Source of the DNA: Powellomyces hirtus
Lineage: Eukaryota > Chytridiomycota > Chytridiomycetes > Spizellomycetales > Powellomycetaceae
Length of the DNA: 64,000 nt
Direction of reading: 5' to 3'
Assembly: GCA_025526995.1 (NCBI GenBank)
Contig: JAHLKG010000003.1
Coordinates: 1,488,001-1,552,000, forward strand
Shown: positions 21,897-34,379 of the stretch, one piece after another
Layout: every line of letters begins with the position of its first letter
How positions within the stretch are numbered: position 1 is the first letter of the stretch
Notes under the pieces: model-generated
Databases searched by the model: none
Seen by the model: only the letters and a program-made list of their open reading frames with translations
What the model was told of the DNA's origin: nothing
Program-made: the position numbers and the translations under genes

Positions 21897-24800
21897 ATGC
21901 TTGCAGGAAACCAGAGTGGCTCTGGAATTGCAGAAAAGCAACTCCCGTCTTCGAAACGGCATTTGCTGGAAGCATTTGACCACAATGGTCATCTTCAAGA
22001 TGGGGCTCACGAAACGGGCCTCGTACATATTGTTTCGGGCGACGCGCAGGAAGCTGAATCTGGATATGATTCGCGGTTGAGTGCAGATGTTGCGGGAGGA
22101 GATGCTGCTGCAGCCGGAAATGTGGTCTACAAAGTCGACACACTCGCTTGGATTGGTAGCGAACAAAACCATGGAGGCGTCACAGCCTGTTCAGCAGTCC
22201 AGTCGCAACGAGGTGTGTGCATTACAGTCAATGAGCACGCTCATTTGCTTGACGCTGCGTGCTCCAAGCACAACACAACCATCACGCTGGACTGCCCGGC
22301 GGAACGAACAGCATTCAGTCAACGCGCCCCATTTGTCGTCGTGGCAGATAGTCTGGGAACCATTCACTTTGTACATGTGACAACCTCGGAAGTTGTCTTC
22401 TCTCGCCAACTCGTTGTCAGCGCGCTGGCCGATGATGGGGATCCCACTTTCACGTGGATAGGGTTTACCGGAAAGCCCACGGACATGACCGAAGGACTTG
22501 TCGTCGTGTTGAAAGACATGACTTTGTTTAAATTCACCAATATTGATTTCATAAAATTAGAACAGGCGCTGGAAGAAGGTGACCTTTCAATGGCCAACGA
22601 GCTGTATCAAGCGATCGCAATCGAAACGGTTGATCTGAATCAGGACTCTACGGACTTGAAGACTGTGCACGATGTAGTTTCTGTGCCGGACAGAAAGGGG
22701 CAGGACCGCATCATCGTGGTGGGCAAAGGCTCTCAACCGCTAACGGTGTGGCAAGAATCCCGAGTCACACGACAGACGATCAAAGTAGACGCGGTCGAGA
22801 GATTGCTGAAAGGATGTACGGTTATCAAGGCCGAGGTTGATGCAGCGAACAAGTATTTGGTGTTGTTGGAAGAAAGCGGACGGCTCTCCGTTTGGGACGT
22901 GGATCGACTGTTCATGCTCCACCACTATTGCGACACGAAGATCGTCGACTTTGCTCTTTCAAGATCATCCTCGACCGACCGCGGTAGCTTCAACATCGTG
23001 GCTCTCACCGACTCGGGGGAGATTCCGGAAACACGAATGCTACAGATTATCCACTTACCCGACTTTACAGTGACACACCATGTTCGGGTAGCCTCGGGAT
23101 CGTGGTTGCTCAAGTCTCAGCTGGGCGGGCCCCTGCCGGATAGTGATCACCACGGCATACGATTCATCGAAGGACTGGCTGACGAGAAGTCAGGAAAGAT
23201 GAAGCTGTACATCCGAACGCTGGCTCAAACGGTGCCGCTTTACCGATTCGAACAGCTCCTGCACAGCAAGCGGTTTGAGGAAGCCGAGGCGTTTGCTCAG
23301 GATTATGGACTGGACGTCCAGTTTGTCGTCAAAGCCAAACTGAAGCAAATGGCATCCGATATCGACTTGAAAGAGATGGTCGAAGGTGGCACTACAGATC
23401 AATTTGTCGATCAACTAGTTGCAGATCTAGAAGATGTCGAGGATGACGCGTTCGCCATCGATTTCTGCCTACGCACGATATTGCCAACGTTCCGCGCCAC
23501 GTACCGGCTGTTGGCATTCGCGCGAAGTTTGGCCCAGGACGCGGCGAAGAACGGAGACAGCGCTGCGACGCCTGCTATGATTTTGGGAGTCCATCAAGCG
23601 ATCCGAAGGATAGGCACTTACCAGTTGATTGCTTTTGAAAGGCTGAATCGCCGCGGAGGTACTATGGGAGACACTCAGTCCAGCGATTTCCATGATACCG
23701 ATGGATTTTGCGCTCGTGAGTGGCAGGAACTGAGGACGGCAGACATTGTGGTGGAAATCAGGGAGCTGCTGAGGAGCGGGGATCTGAGCCTCGCTATTGT
23801 GATCTGGAAGAGGCACTATCTAGACGAGGGATTGCTTGCCCACATTCATGAGATTGTTTCCGACATCCCGGAGCATGCGTCGCTGGATGAGTTCGTTCCC
23901 TGGCTGAGAACCGAAGTGCTGCCAATCGTCCAGCAAAGCAGCGATAGAACAAAACTAGCATTTTGGATCGAGCACCGCGCGCGGCTCGTTGAGGCACGTG
24001 AAAAGCGACCGCATGGTGCTCTGGAAGTCGTGAGACTTCTTGACAAGGTCGCCCTGCCGGGCATGTCTGATGAACAGCGCGACGGTCCGACGACGACTGC
24101 ACGGGATCAACAGCTATTCACACCCGCCACACCAGCATTCTACGTGGAGAACGCTGTTCTGTTCGCACAGACTAGCGGTATCTCCACGTTTGGATTTGAG
24201 AGCAGCAGCGGCAAAGTGTGGGCGAACGGCCTCAAAAAGCAGTTGGAGGATCTCGTATATCTGTGGGACAAGCACGATTTTTGCGCAACCCTGAACGAAT
24301 ACAGCCAGCTGACTCTCAGTGATATTGCAAAAGACCTGCTCGACAGAGTTGCCGCACCCGAACTGCTGCAGGACGCAGTCGAGAAACATTTTAGACCCTA
24401 TGTCGAGCGAAACGGGCTTGTGTTTGAGGATCTTCTTGCCGAATATTGTGTCGCTCTCATGGACGGGTCTTTGGCGGCTGGGGGCGCTCGCGCGCTTGCG
24501 GACAGCTCATGGCAGGCCAGAGTTCTCGCTATCCTGCTGTGCATGACGGATGTGGATATTAAAGTTGATGTGGTCATGGAGCTAATGAAACGAACTCCAG
24601 TGCCCTGGGGAACGGATGTTGGCGAGGTTTTCCTGGAGGTGCGTGTGTGCATGTGCTCAATGTATCTGATGAGTTTGTTGAAGGTGCGTTGCTTTGCAAA
24701 TTGCAGACCTTGCGATACCCTGCCGCGCGACGGACGGAAGAGCTGCGTGAACAGTATCGCTTGTTGAAATTGAAGAGGATGCTGGTATCATATGGCATTT

Positions 24801-27800
24801 CAACTTTTAACATTTCGGACAAGACTCTGGCCAAAAGTAGGCCACGGCGTATCGTGGTGGAGGTTATATCCAGATACTGATCATATCCCCATATTAGCTT
24901 TACTACCGCGCATCTTGTCGAGGCTGGATGTTGTCAATGCCATGAAAGACGCCATTCAGGTATGGCTGTTTTGGCCTGTTCCTTGCCAAATGCATAGATC
25001 TGATCTTGAACAAACTTTTCACAACTTAGGTTGTCAGTGCGTATCACCATCTCAGTAAGATGGAGGCATACAGGATTCGCCTCGTCAACTTATTCGAAGC
25101 CGGTCTTGTCGAGCGCGCGTTGAATCTCCTCCGAACCGGATGCGAAGAGTCCCCGTCAGCGTCTCAGCTAGCCGATGACGACGGCCTGGGTCTGGAACTA
25201 GACATCCGCCTCGAACTTATTCAACAGATCGGCATCGGCAAGGAAGTGGCTGTCTACCTGGACCTTGTGATGCAAGACGCGTGTCACATCAACGAAACGT
25301 CACCCGCTTCTTTCCGCGAAGAAGCAAGAAACTCATACAAATGGGCAATTGCGGCTGCTGTTGCGCTTTCAGGTGTCCTAGCGGATCTGCGGGATGATTT
25401 AGGGTCAATGCAGACATTGGAGAATGTACCGACGGGCCAAGCTGGGTCTGGGGCACAGACCAGTGGGCAGCCGGTGGGTATCACACGGGCACTGATGACA
25501 GCGGCGATGGAACCGGAGCTGTGTGGATATGAGAATGCTGCCATTATATTTTCGAGCTTGAGTGCATTGTTCACAGAGTTCGATGTCACGATGACGATGA
25601 AAGATTATGCATCTGATGTTCACCGGCGAAAAGTGCTTGCTACTTTCGCAAAGAAGGTCTTCAAATACGTCGGAAACCCAGACGCGGGGAAGGCAGAGCT
25701 GGCTAGCAACGCGCGGCCGAAACGAGGAGGCGCCAAAGGGAAAGGGAAAGCAAAGGTCTTGGACGAGACCACCTTGGCGGACCAAACCGCATCAGCAAAT
25801 CTCGAAACCACCCAAACGGCGCTGTACCGCCTGGCGCACGTCCTGGGTTTCGAACGGTCGCGACTCCGCGGGATCCTTGCCGAAGAAGCCGCACGCAACG
25901 GCGACTTCCGCTCCGCTCTGATCCTATGCAAGGAGCTGTTTGACAAGTTCCCCGACGCACAAACCGCGCAGACCCTGCAACGTGTCGCGCACCTCCTGAC
26001 AGAATTCGCGGCGGAAAACAAACAAGTGTATCGCGACGTCAAAGTGTTCAAGAGCCATTCGAGACTCACGAGTCGGATCATGATGCTGGCCGCGCAGGCG
26101 TTTTGTGTGTGTGATGTGGAGGATGTCGAGTCGGCGTTGGATGGCTTCAAGAATTACGAGTTGCAGCATACCGTTTTTACCCAATGTGATGCCGGTGACT
26201 ATGAGGCGCTGGTGGCGAGGGATAAGGATGAGGCAACAAGTGCGTTCGAGTATGGAGCGTCGATAGCATTTGATACTGTTGGTGGATCTGTAACAGCGGG
26301 ATCATCATCGGGAGCAGGCGCGTCATCGTCTGCAACATTAACAGAAGACTCGAAGTTGGTTGAAGAAAGCACGACGAAATCTTCCGTCGCCCTCGAAATG
26401 GAACTTGCCAACATCGGCGACCGCTTCTCTGCCTCCCTCTTTAACGACAACTTCCGGGAAAGCAGTCTAGTTCTATCCACCGAAACAGCCATGGACCTCG
26501 CGTCCTCATTTGTCCTTGACGCCTCTGCAGCCACATCATCTTCCACCGGCCCATCATACCTCCTCGGCCTCTCCCACGAGCCCAAATCACACAAAGGCAA
26601 ATCGCAATCGGAACGCGGCCACCCGACCCATTCCGGCCGCATGCTGGCCACGTACCTCGTTAACAACAAGTCGCTGCAAACTGTGTTGCGGGTGCTGCAG
26701 CGCGCAAAAGAGGCTGTGCTGAGAAGCGGCGGTGGTGGTGCGAGGGGGGAGAAGGAGAAATGGGAACCGGTTGTTGCTTTCCATTTCGATACACTCGGCA
26801 GGTTGCTCGCGAGCGTGATGAGCTCAAGGACCATTGATCAGAAGTTGGCCGTTGGATGTTTGGTCGCGATGCCGCTCAAACAGGCTTTTGAGGCTTACAA
26901 GGTGGGTGTCGGGAACTTGCTGCATGTCTGTATCTTATCTCAGTCATACTCAGCTTTTTGTCTTGTAGGCTGGAATGAGCACCACTGGCCAAGAGTATTC
27001 GCGGGTTCTTCGTATCGCCGGGATCGGAATCGCTGTGGCCTCCGCATGGAAGCAGCGGACGTTTAGGATCAGCTGCGAGGATCTTGCTGCGAATGCAAAA
27101 TGGTGGCATCAGCTGCGTCTCCTCGGTATGCGCGCCAGTCGTCACTCGTCCTCGGGCATCTCCTAGGACACATCACTAAATCGAGCTCTCTCAGGAATCC
27201 CGTTCGACAAGGACATGTTCAAATACCGCACCGAAACGGGCGGCCACCAGCGACGCGTGGTCCCGGAGCTTCTCCACCGTACCGGGTTCGACATCCTCAC
27301 CGCGCTCGAATTTGCGCGCAGCTACGACATTGAAGACGATTTCGTCATCATCGAGTACGTCAAGGGTCTCATCCTCACGGCCAGCGACGACTCGGATTAC
27401 CAGTCGCGGGTTGCGGGCATATTGGAGGATGTCGTCAACAAGGAACGCATGCTGGCGGCGTTGGTCAATGAGTGCTTGTTGAGGGTGTCGAGTTATGATT
27501 ATGAACGTGAGCATTGAAGACTTTTTCTGGTCATATCGTGATATGTTTCCCGCATGCTGAGGGAGGCGGGTTTTTGTTCATAGGAATTCAGTTCATTGCA
27601 ACGCAAATTCTCCGGCTCCAGCCCGACTCGGAGCTTGCAAAGACCTGCAGAGAAATCTTGAATGTATTGTTCGACTATGTGAGAACGGCCGCGCCGGGTA
27701 TTGAGGAGCTTTTGGCAGCCAAACATGGTACGTATGGAGAGACAGAGCAGTACATCCGTGTCTCTTTGCTGTTGGGCTCGTTTTCATCTGCTAAGCTCAA

Positions 27801-30478
27801 GCTCCAATTTTGCTAGTGATGGTGGGCGGGATCGTGGTCGCGGACCCGGATACGTTGCAGGTCCTTTTGCAAATGTTCCCGAAAAGCCATCAGCGATTGC
27901 CGTATCATGCCTTGAAGGCCGATCCATGGACAGTGCTGAGTGCGGAGATGAGCGAGGAGTCCATCCCAAGACTTCGTCCGCTGCGCAAAACATTGAGTCT
28001 TGATCTCGACAAATTTTACGTTGTCGCCGTCGAGAATATGTTCCACTCGGTACGTGAGGCGGACCCCCGCAAAATAGTTCGATTTCGCTCCTTCACGAAA
28101 CTTATGGTTGTGTCTTCCAGCAAATGGTAAATATTGAGGAACTGCGTGGCAACGCCGTGCCAGTTGGTCCCACGGGTCAGAAACTGCGCTTTGCGGACGT
28201 GAGAAAACTTGTCGCCCACATTGCGGATGACCTCGCTGCGATTGAGACGCTCCTTGAGGTGGGCAAGCGGTTCGCCTGCGGACCGGACCGAATCAACGCT
28301 TACCGAATGGCACTTGCGAGAGCTGAGCGACGCGCGCCCAAAGAACAGGTACAAGTAAAATACACCCCGCCCCCCTTATCCACTTTTACGCACATGTGTT
28401 TATACTTTTGCTCTTGTAGGGTGAAGGCGGGACGACAACCAACGTAGACCGGATTCGCCAGCTTTTGATTGTCACCGAGACCGAACACCAGCTGCATTCC
28501 CTCGACATGCAAGATATGCAGCAATTCATCTCAATCGATGACCATATGCACCGCCTCATGCATAATCTGTATTGGAGCAAGAGCGAGCTTGCGCTGGATC
28601 CCAAAAACGACCTGGATCTCCATGGCGTTGTCAATGACATTGCGAAACGCAACCACGTCAATGCCGAAGAGTTCCGGCTCTGGTCGCTGGGCAAGTGGCT
28701 CGCGGCCGAAGTCCCCATCAGCGATGAAGAGCGCGAAATGTACTTGCCGTCCATGCGCGTGCAGATCAACAATGTGCTCAATTCGCGTGAGGAGGTTGCG
28801 ATCCAGATGCGGCTGCTGTACCTTTTGCGATCGTTGCCCGTTGCGGCTGGCACGCACTATCTGCTGAATTTTGTCAGTCAGCCAACCTCGAAAATCCTGA
28901 CCCTCAACCGCGTCCGCGCCCTTAGCGTCCTCTTCCAGCTCGCGAGCCCCAAAGAGCTGGCCAAGGATGGCTACGACGACATCAAAAACTACATGCAGAT
29001 GCTGCTGTACCTCGCCGACTTTGAGGAACTGCGTATCGTGCAGTCGCTACGCGAGTTTGAGAAATGCGACAAGGAAGCGTTTGTGCGCTCACTGTGGGTC
29101 AACCACAAGGACGAGCTCAAAGTCGTGCAGCTCATCTGCAATATCTGCCTCGACTACAAGGTCTACGACCTGACCCTGTGGGAAAGCGCTCTGCATCGAC
29201 TGCTGGAAAAGAAAGTGTATCGCTACCTGCTTGGGATGCTGGAACATCTCACCTCGGTGCCTGAGCTCGCGCAGATGCGATCTTTGCCGCGGCTGTGGAA
29301 TGGCGTGCTGCTTGGGTGCTTGCAACTCTTGGCCGAGCATAAAGAAACTACCCTCGCCATGTATGACCGTGTGTTGACGCTCGTCCAAAAATGCCCGTTC
29401 CTGCCCGAACTCAACGTGGATGCCTTTGTGGAGCATTTTGACCGCATGGCGATGAAGACACCAGCTACTTTTGACGATCTGCTCAGCGCTCTTCGAGGCA
29501 TTGCGGCGTTGCCGCCCACGGCTGGAATGGCGGAGACAATCAAGGTATAGGAAGGCGGGGAAGGTAAGCAATCAGTCTTTATGGTGAAACTGTGGCTTAC
29601 TTTGTTCCTCTCTACAGAAATCTGTATCGAGACTCGATAGTTCCGAACTCATACAGGCGCTGGACTACATGTCGGACAAAGCGGATTCACTAAACAGTCC
29701 TCAAGCAGGTGGGCCAGGCACCGCTGGATTCACGGCTGCGGATACATGGATCGGAAAGGTACGTCGTGGGCGGGGAACGTACCAAAAATCGAAAAACCGA
29801 ACACGTGCGCCGAAAACTGACACGCCTCTGCCACACTCCCCCACTAGACATGGGTTATTCGCGCAATCTACGACCAAATCGACACGACGCGCTCGTACGA
29901 ACTCCTCCTCACGACGCGCCATCTGCGCGGCTTTGTCGCGTACCTGGTCGAGTGCGACCGCATTGAAGCGCTCATTATGGCATCGATCAGATCACAACGG
30001 TATGGGTGCTGTGCTGTGCCCCCCCCCCTCCCTTCCGTTCTAGTTTGATTCCGCCTGTGCAAAGGTCCACGTCTAAATCTTGTTGCCTCCCCCGTTGTGC
30101 GCGGCGCTTTCTTTTTTTTTTCGTTTTTTTCTTATTCACAGAACGTCGGCAGCCGCTGATGTACTGATGCTGTACTATGAGCGACACCCCAACCGGCTGC
30201 CTCCCACCCCTCCACCATCATCGCCCTCTGACGCCCAAGACACTGGCAGGGACCCCGATCCAAACCCGGAACACCCGGATCTGAGCGAGTATACGCCGGC
30301 CCATCTCATTGAGGTAAAACGGACAATGGGGAAGCTTGCGCGATTGCTTTCATCTCTCACACACTTGTTCCTTTCACACAAAAACTCATGGTTGTTTATG
30401 TATTGTAATTTGATTGGTTTATAGATATACCTCGCAACACATTCCTGCGGCGACGACGATGAACTTGAACCTTACTAG
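21897..30478 (+). CDS. KNTC1: KNTC1/ROD, RZZ kinetochore complex subunit
   Basis: Large subunit of the Rod-Zw10-Zwilch complex, which recruits dynein and Mad1-Mad2 to unattached kinetochores. Exons: 21897-24638, 24707-24836, 24874-24959, 25030-26901, 26969-27125, 27195-27506, 27584-27727, 27817-28049, 28121-28348, 28420-29544, 29618-29758, 29848-29999, 30142-30313, 30425-30478; total 7548 nt, 2515 aa (human KNTC1 is about 2209). The N-terminal ~480 residues look like a beta-propeller (LVLLEESGRLSVWDVD). An alpha-solenoid starts with RFEQLLHSKRFEEAEAFAQD YGLDVQF, the ROD signature. The C-terminal Rod_C-like region includes AMSEESIPRLRPL-type sequence (EMSEESIPRLRPLRKTL) and VVQLICNICLDYKVYDLTLW (about 2200). 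All junctions are GT-AG and in phase. The start is the first in-frame ATG of the open exon; the extreme N terminus is least certain. Confidence 0.9.
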
Positions 30479-31110
30479 ACGGAACGAAAAAGGGTCGCCA
30501 CAGCAACGCCTTGCTCCATTTCTGCGTACGCTTACATCTTATTAATATATTGTGTTCTGTACCCAGCTTGCTATTAGCCAAATCTTGGACCCCTCGTTGC
30601 AATGTATTCATTCCCATTTCTGTAGTATATACAGGTATTTCTCAGCTATGCTACAGAGATACATTCACGAGATAATAGGGCGGATTGGCAAGTGAAGCGG
30701 CACAGCCAGCAACAGCGCACAGTTTATGTTGTTGATGTAAATCCCGCCCACCATTCACTTTATAGAACTCAGCCGACCGATTTCAGCGCTCCCATACCAC
30801 TCTGCCATTTACCACTATTCCCTTGAAAGAGGGGTCCGGATGGCTGGTCGCTGATACGTTGGGTTCACCGGCATTGTCGGGTTTTGCGCGCACGACTTTC
30901 GGGCTAGAACAATATACTCCGCAATAAAGTACCCACGAAAGGAACCCACGCTTTCGTCGCTGAAATAAACAGGGTCATGAGCTCAATACCGTAGTACCTC
31001 TTACCTAAGTGAGAACGCCCCAACCGCTGGAGAGGGGTCCCAGACTCCGACACAGCCTAACAATCCGGGCATACAAAGACGTGGACGGCCCCCCTGGCCA
31101 TCTGCGCCCC
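30479..31110. other. 3' flank of KNTC1; no gene seen
   Basis: Spacer with short open frames only. It runs into the repeat-rich block. Confidence 0.5.
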
Positions 31111-31416
31111 GGCCGAGCCAAGCCCCTCGATGCCTTCAGCCGTGAGTAGGAACTGGTTTGGTTTGCTGCTTGGTACTGCCCTGGCCAGGGGAGCCCAGGT
31201 TTGCTCGTCGGTCTGTTCTTTTACTCTCCGGATTCACAGGCACCAACTTGTCCTTTCGGCAGGCGTGGAAGGCTTCGGATTGAACAGGCGTGGAAGTCTT
31301 TGGTCTGACTAAGGCTGTCCGTCGTTTGGAGATGTAAACAGCTCACCAACAGAATTTGGACGCCCCTAGCCAGGGATTCGAGATTTGCGTGCCCAACTCG
31401 CCTAGTTCAAAGAACT

Positions 31417-31963
31417 CTATGAACTGCCGCCTTCGCCTTCGCCACCCCCTTCCCGCAGCCGATGGATCTTGAGCTGGCACTGATGGGCGTGCATTTCGAC
31501 GGCCGTAGTGAAGGTCTCGCGACAACTGCGGCAGTCGACCTGGATGTTTTCACGGTCGTGTTGAAAGTGGGAGCTGAGGCCTGAGAGCTCGTCTTCCAAC
31601 TTCGGATTTCGTGTTTTGCTTCTTGGAGCTCGAAAGAGGGGTTTCGCTTCTTAAAGACTGGGACAATTTGCCTTTGGCTTTTGGGAGCTCGAAGAGTTCG
31701 TCTTCGCTTCGCGCTTCATCTTTTTTTTCTTCATCTGCAGCTTCTGCTTTGATCGCGTGTGCACCTTTTGCTTCCGCTTCTGCGCCTTGGACACCGGGTG
31801 GTGTCCAGGACTGATCGGTTTGAAAAAGGCCGTCAAGATGATAACCTCGGTCCCGCCAGAAGGCGTTGTTGACTACAAGGGAAGGTAACGGGCCCCCGTT
31901 CATGTCGGGGCTTGTTTCCCAGGGACCAAGTTCTGCGTGAGTGTGGGTAGCGCTAGGGGCCAT
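31417..31963 (-). pseudogene. C2H2-like zinc-finger ORF, frame broken
   Basis: Minus-strand reading from MAPSATHTHAELGPWETSPD continues through an acidic Lys/Glu/Ala stretch to about 31600, where the frame must change to reach DCRSCRETFTTAVEMHAHQC and a Gly/Glu-rich end at 31417. The latter has C-x2-C and spaced His residues like a C2H2 finger. Either a short unseen intron or a frameshift joins the two parts. No family assigned. Confidence 0.3.
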
Positions 31964-32077
31964 GCAGGGTGAGGAATAGTTGCGCGTTCATGTCGGGGAG
32001 AATGGATGGATTCCCAGAGAGTGGGGGAGGGACGTCCCCGCCCATTTTGTGAAGCATATGCCATCATCGCGGATGGG

Positions 32078-32117
32078 GCGGGACGCCCACGCAATGGGTC
32101 GCGCAGGGGCGTCCCGC
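32078..32117. repeat. GC-rich inverted repeat
   Basis: Arms GCGGGACGCCC (32078-32088) and GGGCGTCCCGC (32107-32117) are perfect reverse complements around an 18-nt loop. Confidence 0.85.
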
Positions 32118-32641
32118 GGATGGGGCAATCTTGCCATAGCGCTTGACGTAAAGCTCTCCTCTGGTCTCCTTCAAGGCAAAGCTTCCCAAGTGTTTTTTCA
32201 AGACAGTGGAGTGCGCCTGCGGAGTGGGTGGGCAGGGACGTCTCCGCAACGGGTGGGATAGTTGCGCCTTCATGTCGCCATTATCGCCATTCTCCCCAGA
32301 GATTGGTCAAAAATCCTGGACATGTTACCCCGCATTGGGGCGCCGATTTTGCCAGCAAGTCTCAGAGTTCAGAGATCAGATCACAAGTGTTTCTGTAGCT
32401 GGACAGGAAGATGGGACGCCCCACCTTGATTGTGCATCGCCGGTAGGCAGTCCGCTATCGGCGATGCAATGTCCGCGGCTCGGTAGCGGGTTTGAGGAAG
32501 ACGGTCAATCGTGCCCTGGGCCGCCTCTTGCCCTGCCTGCCTGCCGCCCACCCTGACCGTCCTCACCATCGACGTGGAGTACTTCCACTTCGACTAGTTC
32601 GGTCGGGTGCGACCTTGGCTGGCAAGTCTGGTCACACTCAC

Positions 32642-32945
32642 GCCCCACCGATGCCTTGAGCCGCGAGTACGGGAGTAGGGACAGGGCTGGGGCGTGCCCC
32701 AACTGATAAATGGATCGTCTTGTGGTGGGTGACTTGTTGGGCGCCCCATCGATGCCTTGAGCCGCGAGTAAGGGAGTAAAGGCACATGATGGGATGGGGC
32801 GTGCCCCACAACGGGTGAACGGGTCGTTGTGTGGTGGGTGGGGCGCCCCACCGATGCCTTGAGCCGTGAGCCCGGGAATAGGGACAAGGGTTGGGCCAGG
32901 CGTGCCCCACAACGGAAGTTTGGATGGCGTGTTCAAACCCAAGGA
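32642..32945. repeat. 101-102 bp tandem repeat, three diverged copies
   Basis: Copies begin at CGATGCCTTGAGCCG near 32649, 32750 and 32852 and share GGGCGTGCCCCA and GGTGGGTG blocks. The third copy is the most diverged. Confidence 0.75.
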
Positions 32946-33002
32946 AAGGAGGGTGAGGACTAGTTGCGCGTTTCTGTTGGAAAATAAGCCTTAGGTGTTC
33001 TA

Positions 33003-33050
33003 GCGGGGCGCCGCGAGTCCTTTGGCGACGGCCGACGATTGTATGAAAAT
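33003..33050 (+). repeat. dispersed direct repeat, copy 1
   Basis: GGGGCGCCGCG followed by GGCGACGGCCGACGATTGT and a GAAAATGGA end; matches 34096-34145 with a few differences. Confidence 0.8.
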
Positions 33051-33602
33051 GGACGGGCGCCCAGGTTCGCTCGTCGATCGGTCCTTTATCCTCGTGTTTC
33101 ACAGGCACCAACTTCGTCCTTTTGGCAGGCGTGGAAGTCTGCGGTTTGCTCCTTGCGCCCAGGTTTGCTCGTTGATCTGTCCTCCTACTCTCCTGTTTCA
33201 CAGGCAACAACTTCGTTGGGCCTTACGGACTCCACATCCCCAAGTTGAGGCACACCCGCGCTCGGATACGCAGAGGGGATTCCCTGTTTCACAGGCACCA
33301 ACTTCGTCGGGCGCATAAACACACCTGGATACGCAGAGGTGATTCTCCTATTCTACAGGCACCACTTCTTCGGGCCTTGTGGCCATAAACTCCACATCCC
33401 CAAGTTGAGGCACGGGGTACCCTCGTTCGGATAGGCAAGGGGATGCTGAGGAAGGGTGGTAGAAATGCGAAGAGAAGTGATGACGTGAAAATACTGACAC
33501 AACCGAGCCGCTCGATAATTAGGGCGTGACCACCATGCCAGCAAAAAGCTCGCTATTCGCATGTGGGCCAGCGGACCAAATTCGCATCCTCAGAGAGTAT
33601 TC

Positions 33603-33911
33603 TCATGTTTTCAGATACCGTGCATTCAGGCCGTCAACGCTCTCCTCAAAATAAAATGTGGGGAAGTCCCCTTCTTGGACTAATAACATGAGGGCCTCGT
33701 GAGCTTCCTGATGCGCCCGTTGAGACCCTTTTTCCTCGCTCGCCTTTCGTGAAAGGTCCATTCGAGGATCATAGACGTCCTGGTCTCGGCCTTTATCTGC
33801 CCTTGAAGCAGCTCTATTCTCGATGAATGAGCCGCTACTTGCCCCGAGACCTCCGAGAGCCGAGTTGGTGCACTTGGAGATCGCTCTACACAAATTCTCC
33901 TGTGTATCCAA
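33603..33911 (-). CDS. hypothetical ORF of 102 aa
   Basis: Open frame MDTQENLCRAISKCTNSALG ending NARYLKT. Hydrophilic, no domain recognised, no intron evidence, in a repeat-rich block. May be spurious. Confidence 0.2.
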   Translation of the reverse strand: MDTQENLCRAISKCTNSALGGLGASSGSFIENRAASRADKGRDQDVYDPRMDLSRKASEEKGSQRAHQEAHEALMLLVQEGDFPTFYFEESVDGLNARYLKT

Positions 33912-34095
33912 GCTCGGATTCTCCGGGTTTGAGATCTAAGGGCGTGGCCCCTGGGTGCTACCCATTGTTAACAGCTCGCTAACTCGCTTCCTTAACCTCA
34001 TAACGTCGGTAACTGGATCGCTCCATGGGGTCGCTATGTAGATAGCCAGCCACAGTTGGTCTGATCCACCTACAGTTCGGGTACTGTATGAAAAT

Positions 34096-34145
34096 GGAGG
34101 GGCGCCGCGGGTCCTTACGGCGACGGCCGACGATTGTGTGGAAAT
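34096..34145 (+). repeat. dispersed direct repeat, copy 2
   Basis: Second copy of the element at 33003-33050, lying about 235 bp upstream of the GOST gene start. Confidence 0.8.
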
Positions 34146-34379
34146 GGAATCAATGGACTTTGGTCGTACGGTTCGTGACAGTCCATCCCACGACGCGTCT
34201 GTGGTTGTGCTTCCCTTTTCCACTTTCTTTCTTTTCCGACACCCTCATTACCTCTTGACTTCTTTCGACTTTTGCCACCAACGCTCTCTCTCGCTTCTCA
34301 GTTTTGATTCCTAGAGTCCTTGCTGCTTGCACTCACCTGTCCCTAGCTCCAGGGTGCGCGAACGCGGGACCACTGGAAA

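Larger units (their letters stand above)
31110..34160. repeat. GC-rich repeat block with diverged tandem and dispersed repeats
   Basis: Contains several repeat families: TTCACAGGCACCAACTT boxes near 31230, 33100, 33195, 33285 and 33355; a 101-102 bp tandem triplet at 32642-32945; a direct repeat at 33003-33050 and 34096-34145; and an inverted repeat around 32078-32117. No intact gene spans it. Confidence 0.7.
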
